DNA of 64,000 bases from assembly GCF_003350005.1 (NCBI RefSeq), contig NZ_QLKS01000003.1:248001-312000 (forward strand), written 5' to 3'. The translations under genes were made by a program, and so were the position numbers. Shown here in pieces: positions 9,185-17,870 of this stretch. The stretch is from Psychrobacter proteolyticus (GTDB taxonomy: Bacteria > Pseudomonadota > Gammaproteobacteria > Pseudomonadales > Moraxellaceae). Numbering within the stretch: the stretch's first letter is position 1; each line of letters begins with the position of its first letter. The notes beneath the pieces are model-generated. The model saw only the letters and a list, made by a program, of their open reading frames with translations, had not been told where the DNA came from and made no database searches.

Positions 9185-9634
9185 GTGAGCCAACTTAAAC
9201 AGACGTTATCAGACAATATCAAAGTTTCAATGAAAGCTCGTGAGCTTGAGCGCGTCAAAGTACTGCGCAATGTACAGTCAGTAGTGAAACAAATCGAGAT
9301 TGACCGTCAGACAGAACTTGATGATGCCCAAGTATTAGAAGTTTTGCAAAAACAGCTAAAGCAGCGCCAAGAGTCACTAACTATTTTTACAGAAAATGGC
9401 CGTGATGACTTGGCCACAAAAGAGCAGTTTGAGATTGATATCATCAACGAGTTCATGCCGCAGCAAATGAGTCAAGATGAGATCATGGCATTGGTAAATG
9501 CTGAAATCGCTGAGCAAGGTGCTACGTCTATGCGCGATATGGGCAGCGTCATGGGTGTCTTAAAGAATAAGACAGCTGGCCGTGCTGATCCTGCTTTGAT
9601 TTCTAAAATGGTTAAAGACGCGCTACAAGGCTAA
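9185..9634 (+). CDS. yqeY: YqeY/GatB-related domain protein
   Basis: Protein of 149 residues of the YqeY family, related to the C-terminal tRNA-binding domain of GatB. Family hallmarks are KARELERVKVLRNV near residue 17, QRQESLTIFTENGRDDLA near 60-77, FMPQQMS near 91, and the C-terminal MGSVMGVLKNKTAGRADPALIS. The start is GTG, with AAGGA ten bases upstream. It probably aids tRNA-dependent amidation or another tRNA task, but its role is not settled in any species. It follows rpsU after a terminator and has its own 130-base leader. Confidence 0.9.
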   Translation: MSQLKQTLSDNIKVSMKARELERVKVLRNVQSVVKQIEIDRQTELDDAQVLEVLQKQLKQRQESLTIFTENGRDDLATKEQFEIDIINEFMPQQMSQDEIMALVNAEIAEQGATSMRDMGSVMGVLKNKTAGRADPALISKMVKDALQG

Positions 9635-9670
9635 CACTTGCTATTGATTGGCAGGCTAATCTGTACAACT

Positions 9671-9704
9671 AACCGCCTAGGGCTTAAAGTCTTTGGCGGT
9701 TTTT
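9671..9704 (+). terminator. Terminator of yqeY overlapping the end of the convergent protease gene
   Basis: AACCGCC (9671-9677) pairs with GGCGGTT (9695-9701), followed by T-rich sequence. The stop codon of the convergent minus-strand gene lies inside the hairpin, so the two genes end on the same DNA. Confidence 0.7.
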
Positions 9705-11281
9705 ATTGCTTTAATTTCAGCATTAATATTAGCTAGTAATGGACGAGCACTATTGGCCTGATCTGTGGTTTGCAGATTTTCCGTCAACTGTTTGGCTTGT
9801 GTCAAAGAGGTCAGGGCACTCTCATAACGCCCATTCCATAGCTGATCATAACTGCGATAGCGCAATGCATTAATCGTCGCGATATTGGCTAACTGTGGTG
9901 AGGTGGTGGTTTTAGCAAGTTTTTCATTGGCAAGTTGCAAGCTTTGCCATGCATAACGGTCGCTTGGCTGCTGTTCTGTTAGTGGCTTCAACAGCGTTTG
10001 GGCTTTTATCGGTTGATTACTATTAGTCAGCGCTTCGGCCAGATAAAGACGTAAATCACGGCGCTCAGGATATAGGCGCTGTTGGCTCTCCAAGACATCT
10101 ACAGTTTGTTGCCATTTTCTTTGTTCACTCAATAGCTGACTGTAGGTAATCGACAATAAAGGCTCTAAATTTTGACGCTGCGTGCTTGATAACGCATTTA
10201 TCTCGGCCAATACCTTATTAGCATCTGTAAAACGCTGCTGCTCTCCATACCACCTCATCAATGCCAGCTTGGCACCCAGACTGTTTTTGGCAGCGGTTGT
10301 GAGCGTCACTTCAGAGGCATGCTTGCCGGTACTTTGTACACGCCAATAGAGCAGATCAAACAATGCCTGATGACGCTGCTGCTGACTCAGTGATAACGTA
10401 GGATACTGCCCAGCACGGCTCTGTGACTCGCTCAACCGCTCGTTACTCAGAGGGTGTGAGCGTACAAAGCTCGGTAAGAATTGATTCTCAACTTGATTTA
10501 ACTGACTCTGTTGATTCATTGTGGCAAAGAACCGTGGCATCGCCCGAGGATCATAACCTGCTTGGGTCATAATCTGCATCCCTACTCGGTCAGCCTCACG
10601 CTCGTTACTACGGCTAAACGCCATGCTGCTATTCATAGAAGCCGTTTGACTGCCCATCATCACAGCCGCAGCGGCATCACCATCGACAGCTGAGGCAGCA
10701 ATCGCAGCTAGCATACCGCCTAGCTGCATCAGCAAGGCTTTTTTACGTTCGTCAGCGCCGCTTTCGTAGTGCCGTTGACTGATATGTGCAACTTCATGCG
10801 CGACGACGCTTGCCAGCTCATCCATGCTACTAGCTGACAGTATCGTCCCAGTATTGATACCTATTACGCCGCCAGGCGCTGCAAAGGCATTGATACTGGG
10901 GTTATCAATGATAACAACGCCAAGTGGTGCTTGCTGACGAGCTTGAGCATTGAGACGCCACGTCATGTCTTTTATCGTTTCTTGTACCCAAGGATCATGC
11001 TCCATTCTGACGCGGCCATTGATATTCTGTAATGACCACTCGCCAAGCATTTTATTCTGATATTGCTCAGCAAAGCTCAAGCCTTGCCCGCGCAGATTTG
11101 GTAGATCTAGCGTTTGCGGATCTGTGACTTGCCACGAGCTATCAGCAAATGGCAGCGTTTGACTCTCACGACTATGCGCACCGCTGGCTATGGCTAGTAG
11201 CATTATTGACAACCCTACCTTGATACCATTTGGCAAAGCTACACTCATAAAATGACGTTTACCTTTTTGCTTAGACAACAT
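9677..11281 (-). CDS. bepA: M48 metalloprotease with TPR region, BepA-like
   Basis: Periplasmic protease/chaperone of the type that helps LptD and BAM assembly at the outer membrane. The zinc site is HEVAH, followed downstream by the third ligand in SNEREADRVGMQ. After about residue 330 the chain becomes helical repeats rich in Gln and Leu, as expected for the TPR half. The start is uncertain: the open frame reaches 11365, but a signal peptide (KVGLSIMLLAIASGAHS) fits best from the ATG at 11281 or the one at 11248. The ATG at 11281 leaves a basic n-region KQKGKR. Length of 535 from that start is slightly longer than E. coli BepA (487). Confidence 0.85.
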   Translation of the reverse strand: MLSKQKGKRHFMSVALPNGIKVGLSIMLLAIASGAHSRESQTLPFADSSWQVTDPQTLDLPNLRGQGLSFAEQYQNKMLGEWSLQNINGRVRMEHDPWVQETIKDMTWRLNAQARQQAPLGVVIIDNPSINAFAAPGGVIGINTGTILSASSMDELASVVAHEVAHISQRHYESGADERKKALLMQLGGMLAAIAASAVDGDAAAAVMMGSQTASMNSSMAFSRSNEREADRVGMQIMTQAGYDPRAMPRFFATMNQQSQLNQVENQFLPSFVRSHPLSNERLSESQSRAGQYPTLSLSQQQRHQALFDLLYWRVQSTGKHASEVTLTTAAKNSLGAKLALMRWYGEQQRFTDANKVLAEINALSSTQRQNLEPLLSITYSQLLSEQRKWQQTVDVLESQQRLYPERRDLRLYLAEALTNSNQPIKAQTLLKPLTEQQPSDRYAWQSLQLANEKLAKTTTSPQLANIATINALRYRSYDQLWNGRYESALTSLTQAKQLTENLQTTDQANSARPLLANINAEIKAIKTAKDFKP

Positions 11282-11786
11282 AAGTGGCAAGCCTGCAGAA
11301 TTTGTGGCTACTAAAGAGCTGTTGCTGTCAGGTCGCTTCGTTCTATTAGCGTGGTACAAGTGCATATCCTATAAGATAATTGACGACGTCTTTTCGACTA
11401 TACGAGCTTGTCTATATAAGGTCAATTCTACAATGCACTTAACTACCAATAACTTAGCCACCCGTCACGATTGCGCAACATGGCTGTGTAATTATTCATT
11501 GGGCTATTATTTATGCAGTAAATCTCAAGCGTATAACTATTAATCGGGCAATTGCCAATCGTGCAACTCTTAGTTATATGATTCTAATGAACCGAACGCA
11601 GCGTTGATTATATTCAACTGCAACTATACATTGGCTATTTGGTATAATAAGCAATAATGATAGTAGGTTTAGATGACTGTGATGACGACCTCATAATTTA
11701 TGATTGATAGATTATGTTCGTACTCAACATCAAAGCCTATTGCTAATAAAACAAATTAAAATATAGATATCTACAAGGTTTAAGTT
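11282..11786. other. Intergenic region between bepA and the TusA-like gene
   Basis: Divergent promoter region. A TATAAT at 11643-11648 could serve the rightward gene, but no good -35 is placed for it. No RNA gene, repeat or credible small frame is seen. Confidence 0.4.
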
Positions 11787-12242
11787 ATGCCCGCTGCTAG
11801 TGAATTAGTCATCAAACGTGTGTCGCATTCTATACAGTTATCAGCGAATTTGACTGATGCACAGCAGAACGACATTACAAGTTTACTAGAGCTACTACCA
11901 GCTGAAAGTCATAATTCAGATGATGTAGCTATAGAGCAATCTGAACTAAATATAAAAGGTTTTGTTGATGGACGCGGTCTTGCATGCCCGATGCCATTGT
12001 TAAAAACTAAGGTCGCATTACGTGACGTAACAGTTGGAGAATCACTGTATGTGGTTGCAACCGACCCTAACTCACAAGCTGATATCACAGCGTTTAGTCG
12101 ACAAAGTCAGCAATCACAGGCGACAGATTGTTTAGAGCTAGTGGTCAATGAAGTTACTGACCACTCGTCAGTTGATGGCACATCATTACAGCGTTTCGCT
12201 ACAATATATCACTTCATCATTACCAAAACTGATAGCAACTAA
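11787..12242 (+). CDS. TusA/SirA-family sulfur carrier protein with N-terminal extension
   Basis: Sulfurtransferase-like protein of 151 residues. The TusA fold begins near residue 57 with GFVDGRGLACPMPLLKTK; C67 of the CPMP motif is the expected persulfide-carrying cysteine. A typical TusA has about 80 residues, so the N-terminal 55 residues are extra and unassigned. It may deliver sulfur for tRNA thiolation or cofactor synthesis, but the partner cannot be told. It lies about 80 bases upstream of rpoH on the same strand and may be co-transcribed with it. Confidence 0.8.
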   Translation: MPAASELVIKRVSHSIQLSANLTDAQQNDITSLLELLPAESHNSDDVAIEQSELNIKGFVDGRGLACPMPLLKTKVALRDVTVGESLYVVATDPNSQADITAFSRQSQQSQATDCLELVVNEVTDHSSVDGTSLQRFATIYHFIITKTDSN

Positions 12243-12320
12243 GCGCTGCTATCCTTTACAATTAAATCATAAAGATTTTTATCTGACTATTTGCTTAACT
12301 ATTTAACCAAGGTCAAGAAT

Positions 12321-13346
12321 ATGGCTAATACTTCTACTGATGCTGTAAATACAAATAAAAGAGATGGCTCAGCTCCTATAAAAAACGATGCACGCGATGC
12401 TGCATTAAAAGCCGCTGCTCAGCGACCACCTTATGACGCGAGTACATTGGGCAATACTAGTACGCGCGACTTAGTACCAGCTATGCCAACTCACCTGTCA
12501 GCACCAGGGGTAAATTTGGGTGCGTATATTAATACTGTTCATCAAATCCCTATTTTGACGCCAGTACAAGAGCAAGAGCTGGCGCATCGCTATTATGACG
12601 AAGGTGATGTTGAAGCCGCTCGCCTACTGGTGATGTCGCATCTACGTTTTGTGATTCATATCGCGCGTAGTTACTCGGGCTATGGATTGCCGCAAGCAGA
12701 TTTAATCCAAGAAGGTAACTTAGGATTAATGAAAGCGGTTAAACGTTTTGACCCAAATAAAGGCGTACGTTTAGTATCCTTTGCCGTACATTGGATCAAA
12801 GCTGAAATTCATGAGTTTGTGATTCGCAACTGGCGTATCGTCAAGGTTGCGACCACCAAGGCTCATCGTAAATTATTCTTTAACTTGCGTAGCCTTAAGA
12901 AGACTAATAATCAGCTAACACTAGAGGAAGCGGATGCTATTGCTAATGACTTGAATGTCACACGCAAACAAGTGTTAGAAATGGAATCACGTCTAACCTC
13001 TTATGACGCTTCGTTTGAAGCGCAGTCAAGCGATGATGATGATGGTCGCTACGCCCCTCAGCTATTTTTGGAAGACGGTATCGATCCAGCTGAGCAGTTA
13101 GAGGAAGCGGATTGGGAAGAAAACAACTCATCAGCACTCATCGCTGCTATGGGTACTTTAGATGATCGTTCGCGTGATATCGTCGAACAGCGTTGGTTAT
13201 CTGAGCAAAAATCCACCTTGCATGAGTTAGCTGCAGTTTACTCTATCTCAGCCGAACGCGTCCGTCAGATTGAGAAAAATGCCATGGACAAAATCCGTGA
13301 TGCGATGACCATTGATAGTGTGATTTTACCAGATGATATTCAGTAG
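12321..13346 (+). CDS. rpoH: Heat-shock sigma factor RpoH (sigma-32)
   Basis: Alternative sigma factor for heat-shock genes, 341 residues from the ATG at 12321, which has AAGG eight bases before it; a longer frame from a TTG is less likely. Region 2 is seen as DLIQEGNLGLMKAVKRFDPNKG. The RpoH-specific box RKLFFNLRSLKK follows and is the contact and turnover signature of this group. Region 4 ends with ISAERVRQIEKNAMDKIR. The N-terminal 65 residues are longer and more Ala/Pro-rich than in E. coli (284 residues total). An ftsX gene, the usual upstream neighbour, is absent. Confidence 0.95.
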   Translation: MANTSTDAVNTNKRDGSAPIKNDARDAALKAAAQRPPYDASTLGNTSTRDLVPAMPTHLSAPGVNLGAYINTVHQIPILTPVQEQELAHRYYDEGDVEAARLLVMSHLRFVIHIARSYSGYGLPQADLIQEGNLGLMKAVKRFDPNKGVRLVSFAVHWIKAEIHEFVIRNWRIVKVATTKAHRKLFFNLRSLKKTNNQLTLEEADAIANDLNVTRKQVLEMESRLTSYDASFEAQSSDDDDGRYAPQLFLEDGIDPAEQLEEADWEENNSSALIAAMGTLDDRSRDIVEQRWLSEQKSTLHELAAVYSISAERVRQIEKNAMDKIRDAMTIDSVILPDDIQ

Positions 13347-13370
13347 CCTTAAGATGATACGAGTTGTTCA

Positions 13371-13745
13371 ATGTTAAATTGGATCGGTATTGCAGCAATT
13401 AATATGGCTATTGCTGTTACACTAGGCGCGTTTGGTGCGCATGGTTTAGAAGGTCATGTCAGCCTCCAACAGCTCGAGTGGTGGCATACGGCAACGCTAT
13501 ATTTGTTTATACATGCACTTGGATTATTGCTTGTTGGCTTACTGATTCGTTTGAAATATATTACTCAGATGACCGCTTGGTTACTACAAATTGGCATTAT
13601 TATTTTCGCTGGTAGCTTGTATGCCATGACGCTTGGTGCACCGCGTTGGTTCGGTGCGATTACACCTATCGGCGGCGTTCTTATGATTGCAGGTTGGCTA
13701 TGGCTGGCCGTTTCCGCCTTTCGATTGAAGGATTCAGTTAACTGA
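13371..13745 (+). CDS. DUF423 family small membrane protein
   Basis: Integral membrane protein of 124 residues with four predicted helices. The family signature GAFGAHGLEGH at residues 20-30 and the WWHTATLYLFIHALGLL stretch at about 40-56 identify DUF423 (E. coli YgdD). Its biochemical role is unknown. It begins 24 bases after rpoH and could be in the same transcript. Confidence 0.85.
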   Translation: MLNWIGIAAINMAIAVTLGAFGAHGLEGHVSLQQLEWWHTATLYLFIHALGLLLVGLLIRLKYITQMTAWLLQIGIIIFAGSLYAMTLGAPRWFGAITPIGGVLMIAGWLWLAVSAFRLKDSVN

Positions 13746-13872
13746 GCTACTCGATAGTAATTGTGATTTTTAGCTCTTTACATTAGCTGCAATGAATTAT
13801 CAGTAATAAAATGAAAGATACGTAGTGAATAGCAGATAAACAGGAATTTTAATTTAGTAGGGAGTATTTAGT

Positions 13873-14073
13873 ATGAGCACCATTAGTGTCAATGGTAAAA
13901 GCTTGCAAACCACTCATCAGACTGTACAACTGGTTATCAATGAGCTTGGTCTTAGTCAGGGTCGTTACGCTGTGGAAGTCGACGGCGAGCTGACGCCAAA
14001 GAGCGAGCTTGCTCAACTGCGTATCGTAGAAGGTATGAATATCGAAGTAGTACAAGCCGTCGGCGGCGGTTAA
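13873..14073 (+). CDS. thiS: Thiamine biosynthesis sulfur carrier ThiS
   Basis: Ubiquitin-like sulfur carrier for the thiazole ring of thiamine, 66 residues. It opens with MSTISVNGKSLQT and ends in AVGGG; the terminal Gly-Gly is adenylated by ThiF and carries the thiocarboxylate. AGGGAG stands about eight bases before the ATG. thiG, thiF and thiO are not beside it. A terminator follows within 75 bases, so it is a single-gene unit. No TPP riboswitch is recognised in the short leader. Confidence 0.9.
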   Translation: MSTISVNGKSLQTTHQTVQLVINELGLSQGRYAVEVDGELTPKSELAQLRIVEGMNIEVVQAVGGG

Positions 14074-14144
14074 TAATGTTTAGACAGATAAGCTTGAGCT
14101 GACAGCTAGTTCATTTTCGTTCTAAATTTACGAGTACTAAAAAA

Positions 14145-14179
14145 GACCTCAACGTATTACACGTTAGAGGTCTTTTTTT
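14145..14179 (+). terminator. Bidirectional terminator after thiS
   Basis: GACCTC-AACGT / ACGTT-A-GAGGTC stem (14145-14155 and 14161-14172) flanked by A-rich sequence on the left and seven T on the right. It can end thiS transcripts and perhaps leftward readthrough past hpf. Confidence 0.85.
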
Positions 14180-14281
14180 ATGTCAATTACAAACTAGTGC
14201 AGCACCTACTTATAAGTTTTTTATTCTCTTAGTCTACTTTCAATAGCTTGTAACGATAGTGTTCAAATTTTTAAACTCGAA

Positions 14282-14662
14282 CTATGCCGCTGGTACTGCT
14301 TCTGCAGGGGTTAGATCCTGATAGCGACCATCGCGTCCTGCACCCTGAGTCTTTTTGCGCTCTTGACGGGTTTTATACTTACGTACTTGTCTATCTAGCT
14401 TGTCTGCCATCTCGTTAATGGCTTTATACATATCATCTTCATACGCTTGGACAAACATTTCTTGACCCGAGACACGCATAATTGCTTCAGCTTTATGGCT
14501 CTTTTTACCGCCGTCGCTAGCACCGCTATTGTCTAACGATAAAATCACTTGAATACTTTGTATCTGATCAAAGTGACGCTCTACTTTTTCAAGCTTCTCG
14601 CGTACTGCTGTGTCCATAGCTTCGGTAACGCTGATATGATGACCACTGATAGAAACATTCAT
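14282..14662 (-). CDS. hpf: Ribosome hibernation promoting factor HPF
   Basis: Binds the 30S decoding region and pauses ribosomes in stationary phase or stress. Its 126 residues start MNVSISGHHISVTEAMDTAVREK, the standard HPF/RaiA opening, and EDDMYKAINEMADKLDRQVRKYK is the conserved C-terminal helix. A 25-residue Gly/Arg/Ala-rich tail follows, longer than in E. coli HPF (95) but shorter than long-form HPF. It lies downstream of rpoN as in many proteobacteria, but ptsN and rapZ are missing after it. Confidence 0.93.
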   Translation of the reverse strand: MNVSISGHHISVTEAMDTAVREKLEKVERHFDQIQSIQVILSLDNSGASDGGKKSHKAEAIMRVSGQEMFVQAYEDDMYKAINEMADKLDRQVRKYKTRQERKKTQGAGRDGRYQDLTPAEAVPAA

Positions 14663-15021
14663 ATTGTTGTCCTTTTATTTGTAACTTACAATCAACAGAT
14701 GAGGTAGCATTCTTGCTCTTATCATCCTGCCTTACCACTAACTACACCAAGGCCTCTAGTAATGTGTCGACGTATCCTTTTATCGTCTCCTTTATTAGTT
14801 ATAAATAAATACTATAAATCGGCACTTGGTTTTTGTTGTTGGTATGACTCTAATTTGTCATGAAAATCGCCCAGTAGCAAGCCGTTAAATTGTAATTAAG
14901 TGTAACAATACCTATTATTTCTATTTGGTTTCTATATAATCAAAAAATTTTATTTTTTATATCTGTATTACACTATACAGACAGGTAACCATTAACCTTA
15001 TAGAAAGGTAAGACTAGATAG
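14663..15021. other. AT-rich gap between rpoN and hpf
   Basis: The stretch is very AT-rich near 14890-14960. Small inverted strings GGTAAC/GGTTAA and AACCTTATAGAAAGGT occur near 14985-15010, just after the rpoN stop. It probably holds the hpf promoter; no single promoter is clear enough to name. Confidence 0.4.
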
Positions 15022-16680
15022 TTAGTATTTCTGTTTGCGCTGAGTAGACGAGCCAATATTCATTGCTTCACGATATTTGGCGACGGTTCTTCTGGCTATA
15101 TCGATACCATCTGCTAACAGCTCATTTTTGATACGACTGTCTGATAATGGCTTTTTGGGATCTTCATCAGCGATGAGCTTTTTAATCATGGCACTGATAG
15201 CGGTCGATGAGATATCTCCATCAGCACTACTTACGTGAGATGAAAAGAAGTGTTTCAAAGAGAACAACCCTTGCGGCGTCAAGATGGTTTTACTGGTGGT
15301 AAGGCGTGAGACCGTAGATTCATGCAAGTCAACTTCTTCAGCAATTGCCTTTAATATTAGGGGTTGCATGGCGGTTGCACCATGCTGCAGGAACTCTTGT
15401 TGATAGCGTACAATGCTAGTCGCTACTTTGAGTAGGTTTTGATTGCGCTCTTCGATACTACGAATAAACAATCGAGCATCGGTGAGGTTTTCGCGCAGAT
15501 ATTGATTGTCAGGGCTGTCATCGCCACGCTTGACCAAATTGGCATATTCTTGGTTTACGCGTAGCTTTGGTAAGGTATCTGGATTGAGGCGTACATACCA
15601 GCCATCCTCTTCTACTTCAGAGTTACTTGTCGCCTTATTGTTTCTAACAGGTGTGACCAACACATCAGGAATATCATAGCTCTCAGGCGGTTGGGCATAG
15701 TCGGGCTGGCTAGACTGAAAAAGCAGTCCTGGCGAAGCGTTTAAGGTACGTAGTAGCGTAAGCGCAGGTGTAATATATTCTGGTGCAAGCCCTGTACGTT
15801 CAGTCAGTGCTTTAATATTATTACTGACTAAATGCTCGCTCGCTGATAGCAGCGCTTGGGCTTCTTGTAGATATTCGGTGTGAACATCTAGCTTAGATAG
15901 CTGAATCGATAAGCACTCGCTTAAATGACGCGCCCCTACGCCAACAGGATCACAGGACTGGATAATACGTAATACCGTCAAGACTTCTTCTTTTTCAACG
16001 CGCTCATCCCATTGATAGAAACTTGCCATCGTATCAAAGCTCTGCAGTAGCTCATCTATATCAATTCGAATAAAGCCCATATCATCCATGGAGTCTATTA
16101 AATATTCTGCAATCAGCGTATCGGCCTCTGATAGACGCTTAAAGTTCAGCTGCCAGCGCACATGATCTTGAATGGTAGACGATGTACCGCCTTGGTAACT
16201 ATCAAAATCTTCATCACCCCTACTATTGCCAGAGCCCGTTGCGGTGGAGGCGTAGTTACCCGTGTCAAAGCTACCTATATCAAAGCTATCGGCATCAGAA
16301 CTGCTATAGCTATCTACATCTATTGCACTATCATCGATATTAGGCTGTTGAAGCTTATCCAAACTATCACTGAAGCTATCACTACTATCGCCACTGTACT
16401 CTGTACCGCTAGTAGGTACTGAGTCGAATGAGTCACTGCTACTTTGATTCCAGCTATCAAGCGTCAACGGCTCGCTCCACTCCTCTATTTCATCGTCACC
16501 ACTGTCGTATTCGTCATCGTTTTCGATACGTTCAAGTAATGGATTACTATCTAGTTTTGCCTGAACCTCTTGTGCGAGCTCAAGACTAGAGAGCTGCAGC
16601 AGTTTTATGGCTTGCTGCATTTGCGGGGTTAGCTTTTGTGAGTTGCTCAGCGTGGTCGCCAATCCGAACGACATACTCAT
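15022..16680 (-). CDS. rpoN: RNA polymerase sigma-54 factor RpoN
   Basis: Alternative sigma factor that needs bacterial enhancer-binding proteins. Region I is seen as SFGLATTLSNSQKLTPQMQQAI. A very acidic, Ser/Asp/Tyr-rich linker then spans about residues 55-165 and is unusually long. The core-binding and HTH parts follow, and the RpoN box ARRTVAKYRE stands near the C-terminus. The preferred start is the ATG at 16680 (MSMSFGL), giving 552 residues. The frame is open to 16785, but those extra residues are not family-like. Confidence 0.94.
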   Translation of the reverse strand: MSMSFGLATTLSNSQKLTPQMQQAIKLLQLSSLELAQEVQAKLDSNPLLERIENDDEYDSGDDEIEEWSEPLTLDSWNQSSSDSFDSVPTSGTEYSGDSSDSFSDSLDKLQQPNIDDSAIDVDSYSSSDADSFDIGSFDTGNYASTATGSGNSRGDEDFDSYQGGTSSTIQDHVRWQLNFKRLSEADTLIAEYLIDSMDDMGFIRIDIDELLQSFDTMASFYQWDERVEKEEVLTVLRIIQSCDPVGVGARHLSECLSIQLSKLDVHTEYLQEAQALLSASEHLVSNNIKALTERTGLAPEYITPALTLLRTLNASPGLLFQSSQPDYAQPPESYDIPDVLVTPVRNNKATSNSEVEEDGWYVRLNPDTLPKLRVNQEYANLVKRGDDSPDNQYLRENLTDARLFIRSIEERNQNLLKVATSIVRYQQEFLQHGATAMQPLILKAIAEEVDLHESTVSRLTTSKTILTPQGLFSLKHFFSSHVSSADGDISSTAISAMIKKLIADEDPKKPLSDSRIKNELLADGIDIARRTVAKYREAMNIGSSTQRKQKY

Positions 16681-16967
16681 GGGCGGCTTATTGCACTCCG
16701 ATCTTAGTGATATTGTGTTTATTCTGTCAGTAAAGGTAACGACATAAATCTTATCAGGACATGACGATAGCATTTTTTGCCACAATTTTGCTATGATAAT
16801 TTATGTTTTGTCCGGATACGTTTGGTTTGCTATCGATAGTAGACTATCGTCTTGGCAAGGATGAGCAATCCATAAATACGAGCAGTCTGTTCATTACCGC
16901 GAAAATATTATAATAAATAAATTACGGCAAATGACCAATACAGCTCATACCCAATAGGAATATTGTC

Positions 16968-17837
16968 ATGAATCTAAACAACCATCAACTGAACGTCGCT
17001 GCTATTCAAATGAACAGTCAGCAGAATGTTGAGGATAATCTAGCAGATATCAAAGCATCCATCACAGATGCACAAGCTCAAGGTGCTGAGCTCGTTGTAT
17101 TGCCTGAGAACTGCTGTAGCATGGGGCAGCAATCTGCTACTGCTGAGCGTTTTGATGATTTATCAGCGACGATAGCAGACTACGCCCGCACCGCTGGTAT
17201 CCATGTACTAGCAGGCTCGTTACCCTGCCATTATCGCCCTAATGGCACTGTCGTTCCTGATGGTAGATTGCGCCAAGTGAGCCAGCTGTTTGCACCAGAT
17301 GGTACCCGTGTCGCACGTTACGACAAGATTCATCTGTTTACCGCAACTGTAGCCGATAAGCATGGCAGCTATAACGAAGCGGCGACCTTTGAGCCGGGTA
17401 CCCAGACCATAATTGCGCCACTAGCAGTAGGCAATACAGTCTATCAACTCGGCATGATGGTATGTTTTGATTTGCGTTTTCCGGCATTGGCGCAGCGTCT
17501 GCGACAAGCAGGTGCTGAACTGTTGAGTGCACCTTCTGCCTTTACGTACTTGACTGGGCAAGCACACTGGTCGCTGCTGTTACGAGCGCGTGCTCTAGAT
17601 AGTCAATGTATGGTCATTGGCGCAGCGCAAGGTGGTGATCATCTCTACAAAGATGGTAGTACCCGCCAGACATGGGGACATGCAGCTATTACAGCGTTTG
17701 ATAGTAGTGTTATCGCAAGCTATGACGATAGCGAGTTGGATAAACAATATGCCATCGTCATGGCGTCATTAGACAAGCAAGCGCAAGAGCAAGGCCGCCA
17801 AAAACTACCTATCTTTGATTGCCATCGTTTGGCGTAA
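16968..17837 (+). CDS. Carbon-nitrogen hydrolase, Nit1/deaminated-glutathione amidase type
   Basis: Nitrilase-superfamily amidase of 289 residues. The Glu-Lys-Cys triad is visible: E47 in LPENCC, K120 in YDKIHLF and C166 in MMVCFDLRFP. The MVCFDLRFP and HWSLLLRARALDSQC stretches are typical of the Nit1/YbeM branch, which repairs deaminated glutathione. A plain omega-amidase is the other possibility. It is divergent from rpoN and convergent with xerC, and looks monocistronic. Confidence 0.85.
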   Translation: MNLNNHQLNVAAIQMNSQQNVEDNLADIKASITDAQAQGAELVVLPENCCSMGQQSATAERFDDLSATIADYARTAGIHVLAGSLPCHYRPNGTVVPDGRLRQVSQLFAPDGTRVARYDKIHLFTATVADKHGSYNEAATFEPGTQTIIAPLAVGNTVYQLGMMVCFDLRFPALAQRLRQAGAELLSAPSAFTYLTGQAHWSLLLRARALDSQCMVIGAAQGGDHLYKDGSTRQTWGHAAITAFDSSVIASYDDSELDKQYAIVMASLDKQAQEQGRQKLPIFDCHRLA

Positions 17838-17870
17838 ATTGTGAAATTCAGTGGATTTCGTGCCTAATTG

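Noticed and set aside
11304-11543. Plus-strand frame over the bepA start region
   Set aside because: No ribosome site, mixed Cys/Tyr composition and no family resemblance.
13746-13872. TPP riboswitch before thiS
   Set aside because: No CUGAGA core or paired helices could be placed in the 127-base leader.
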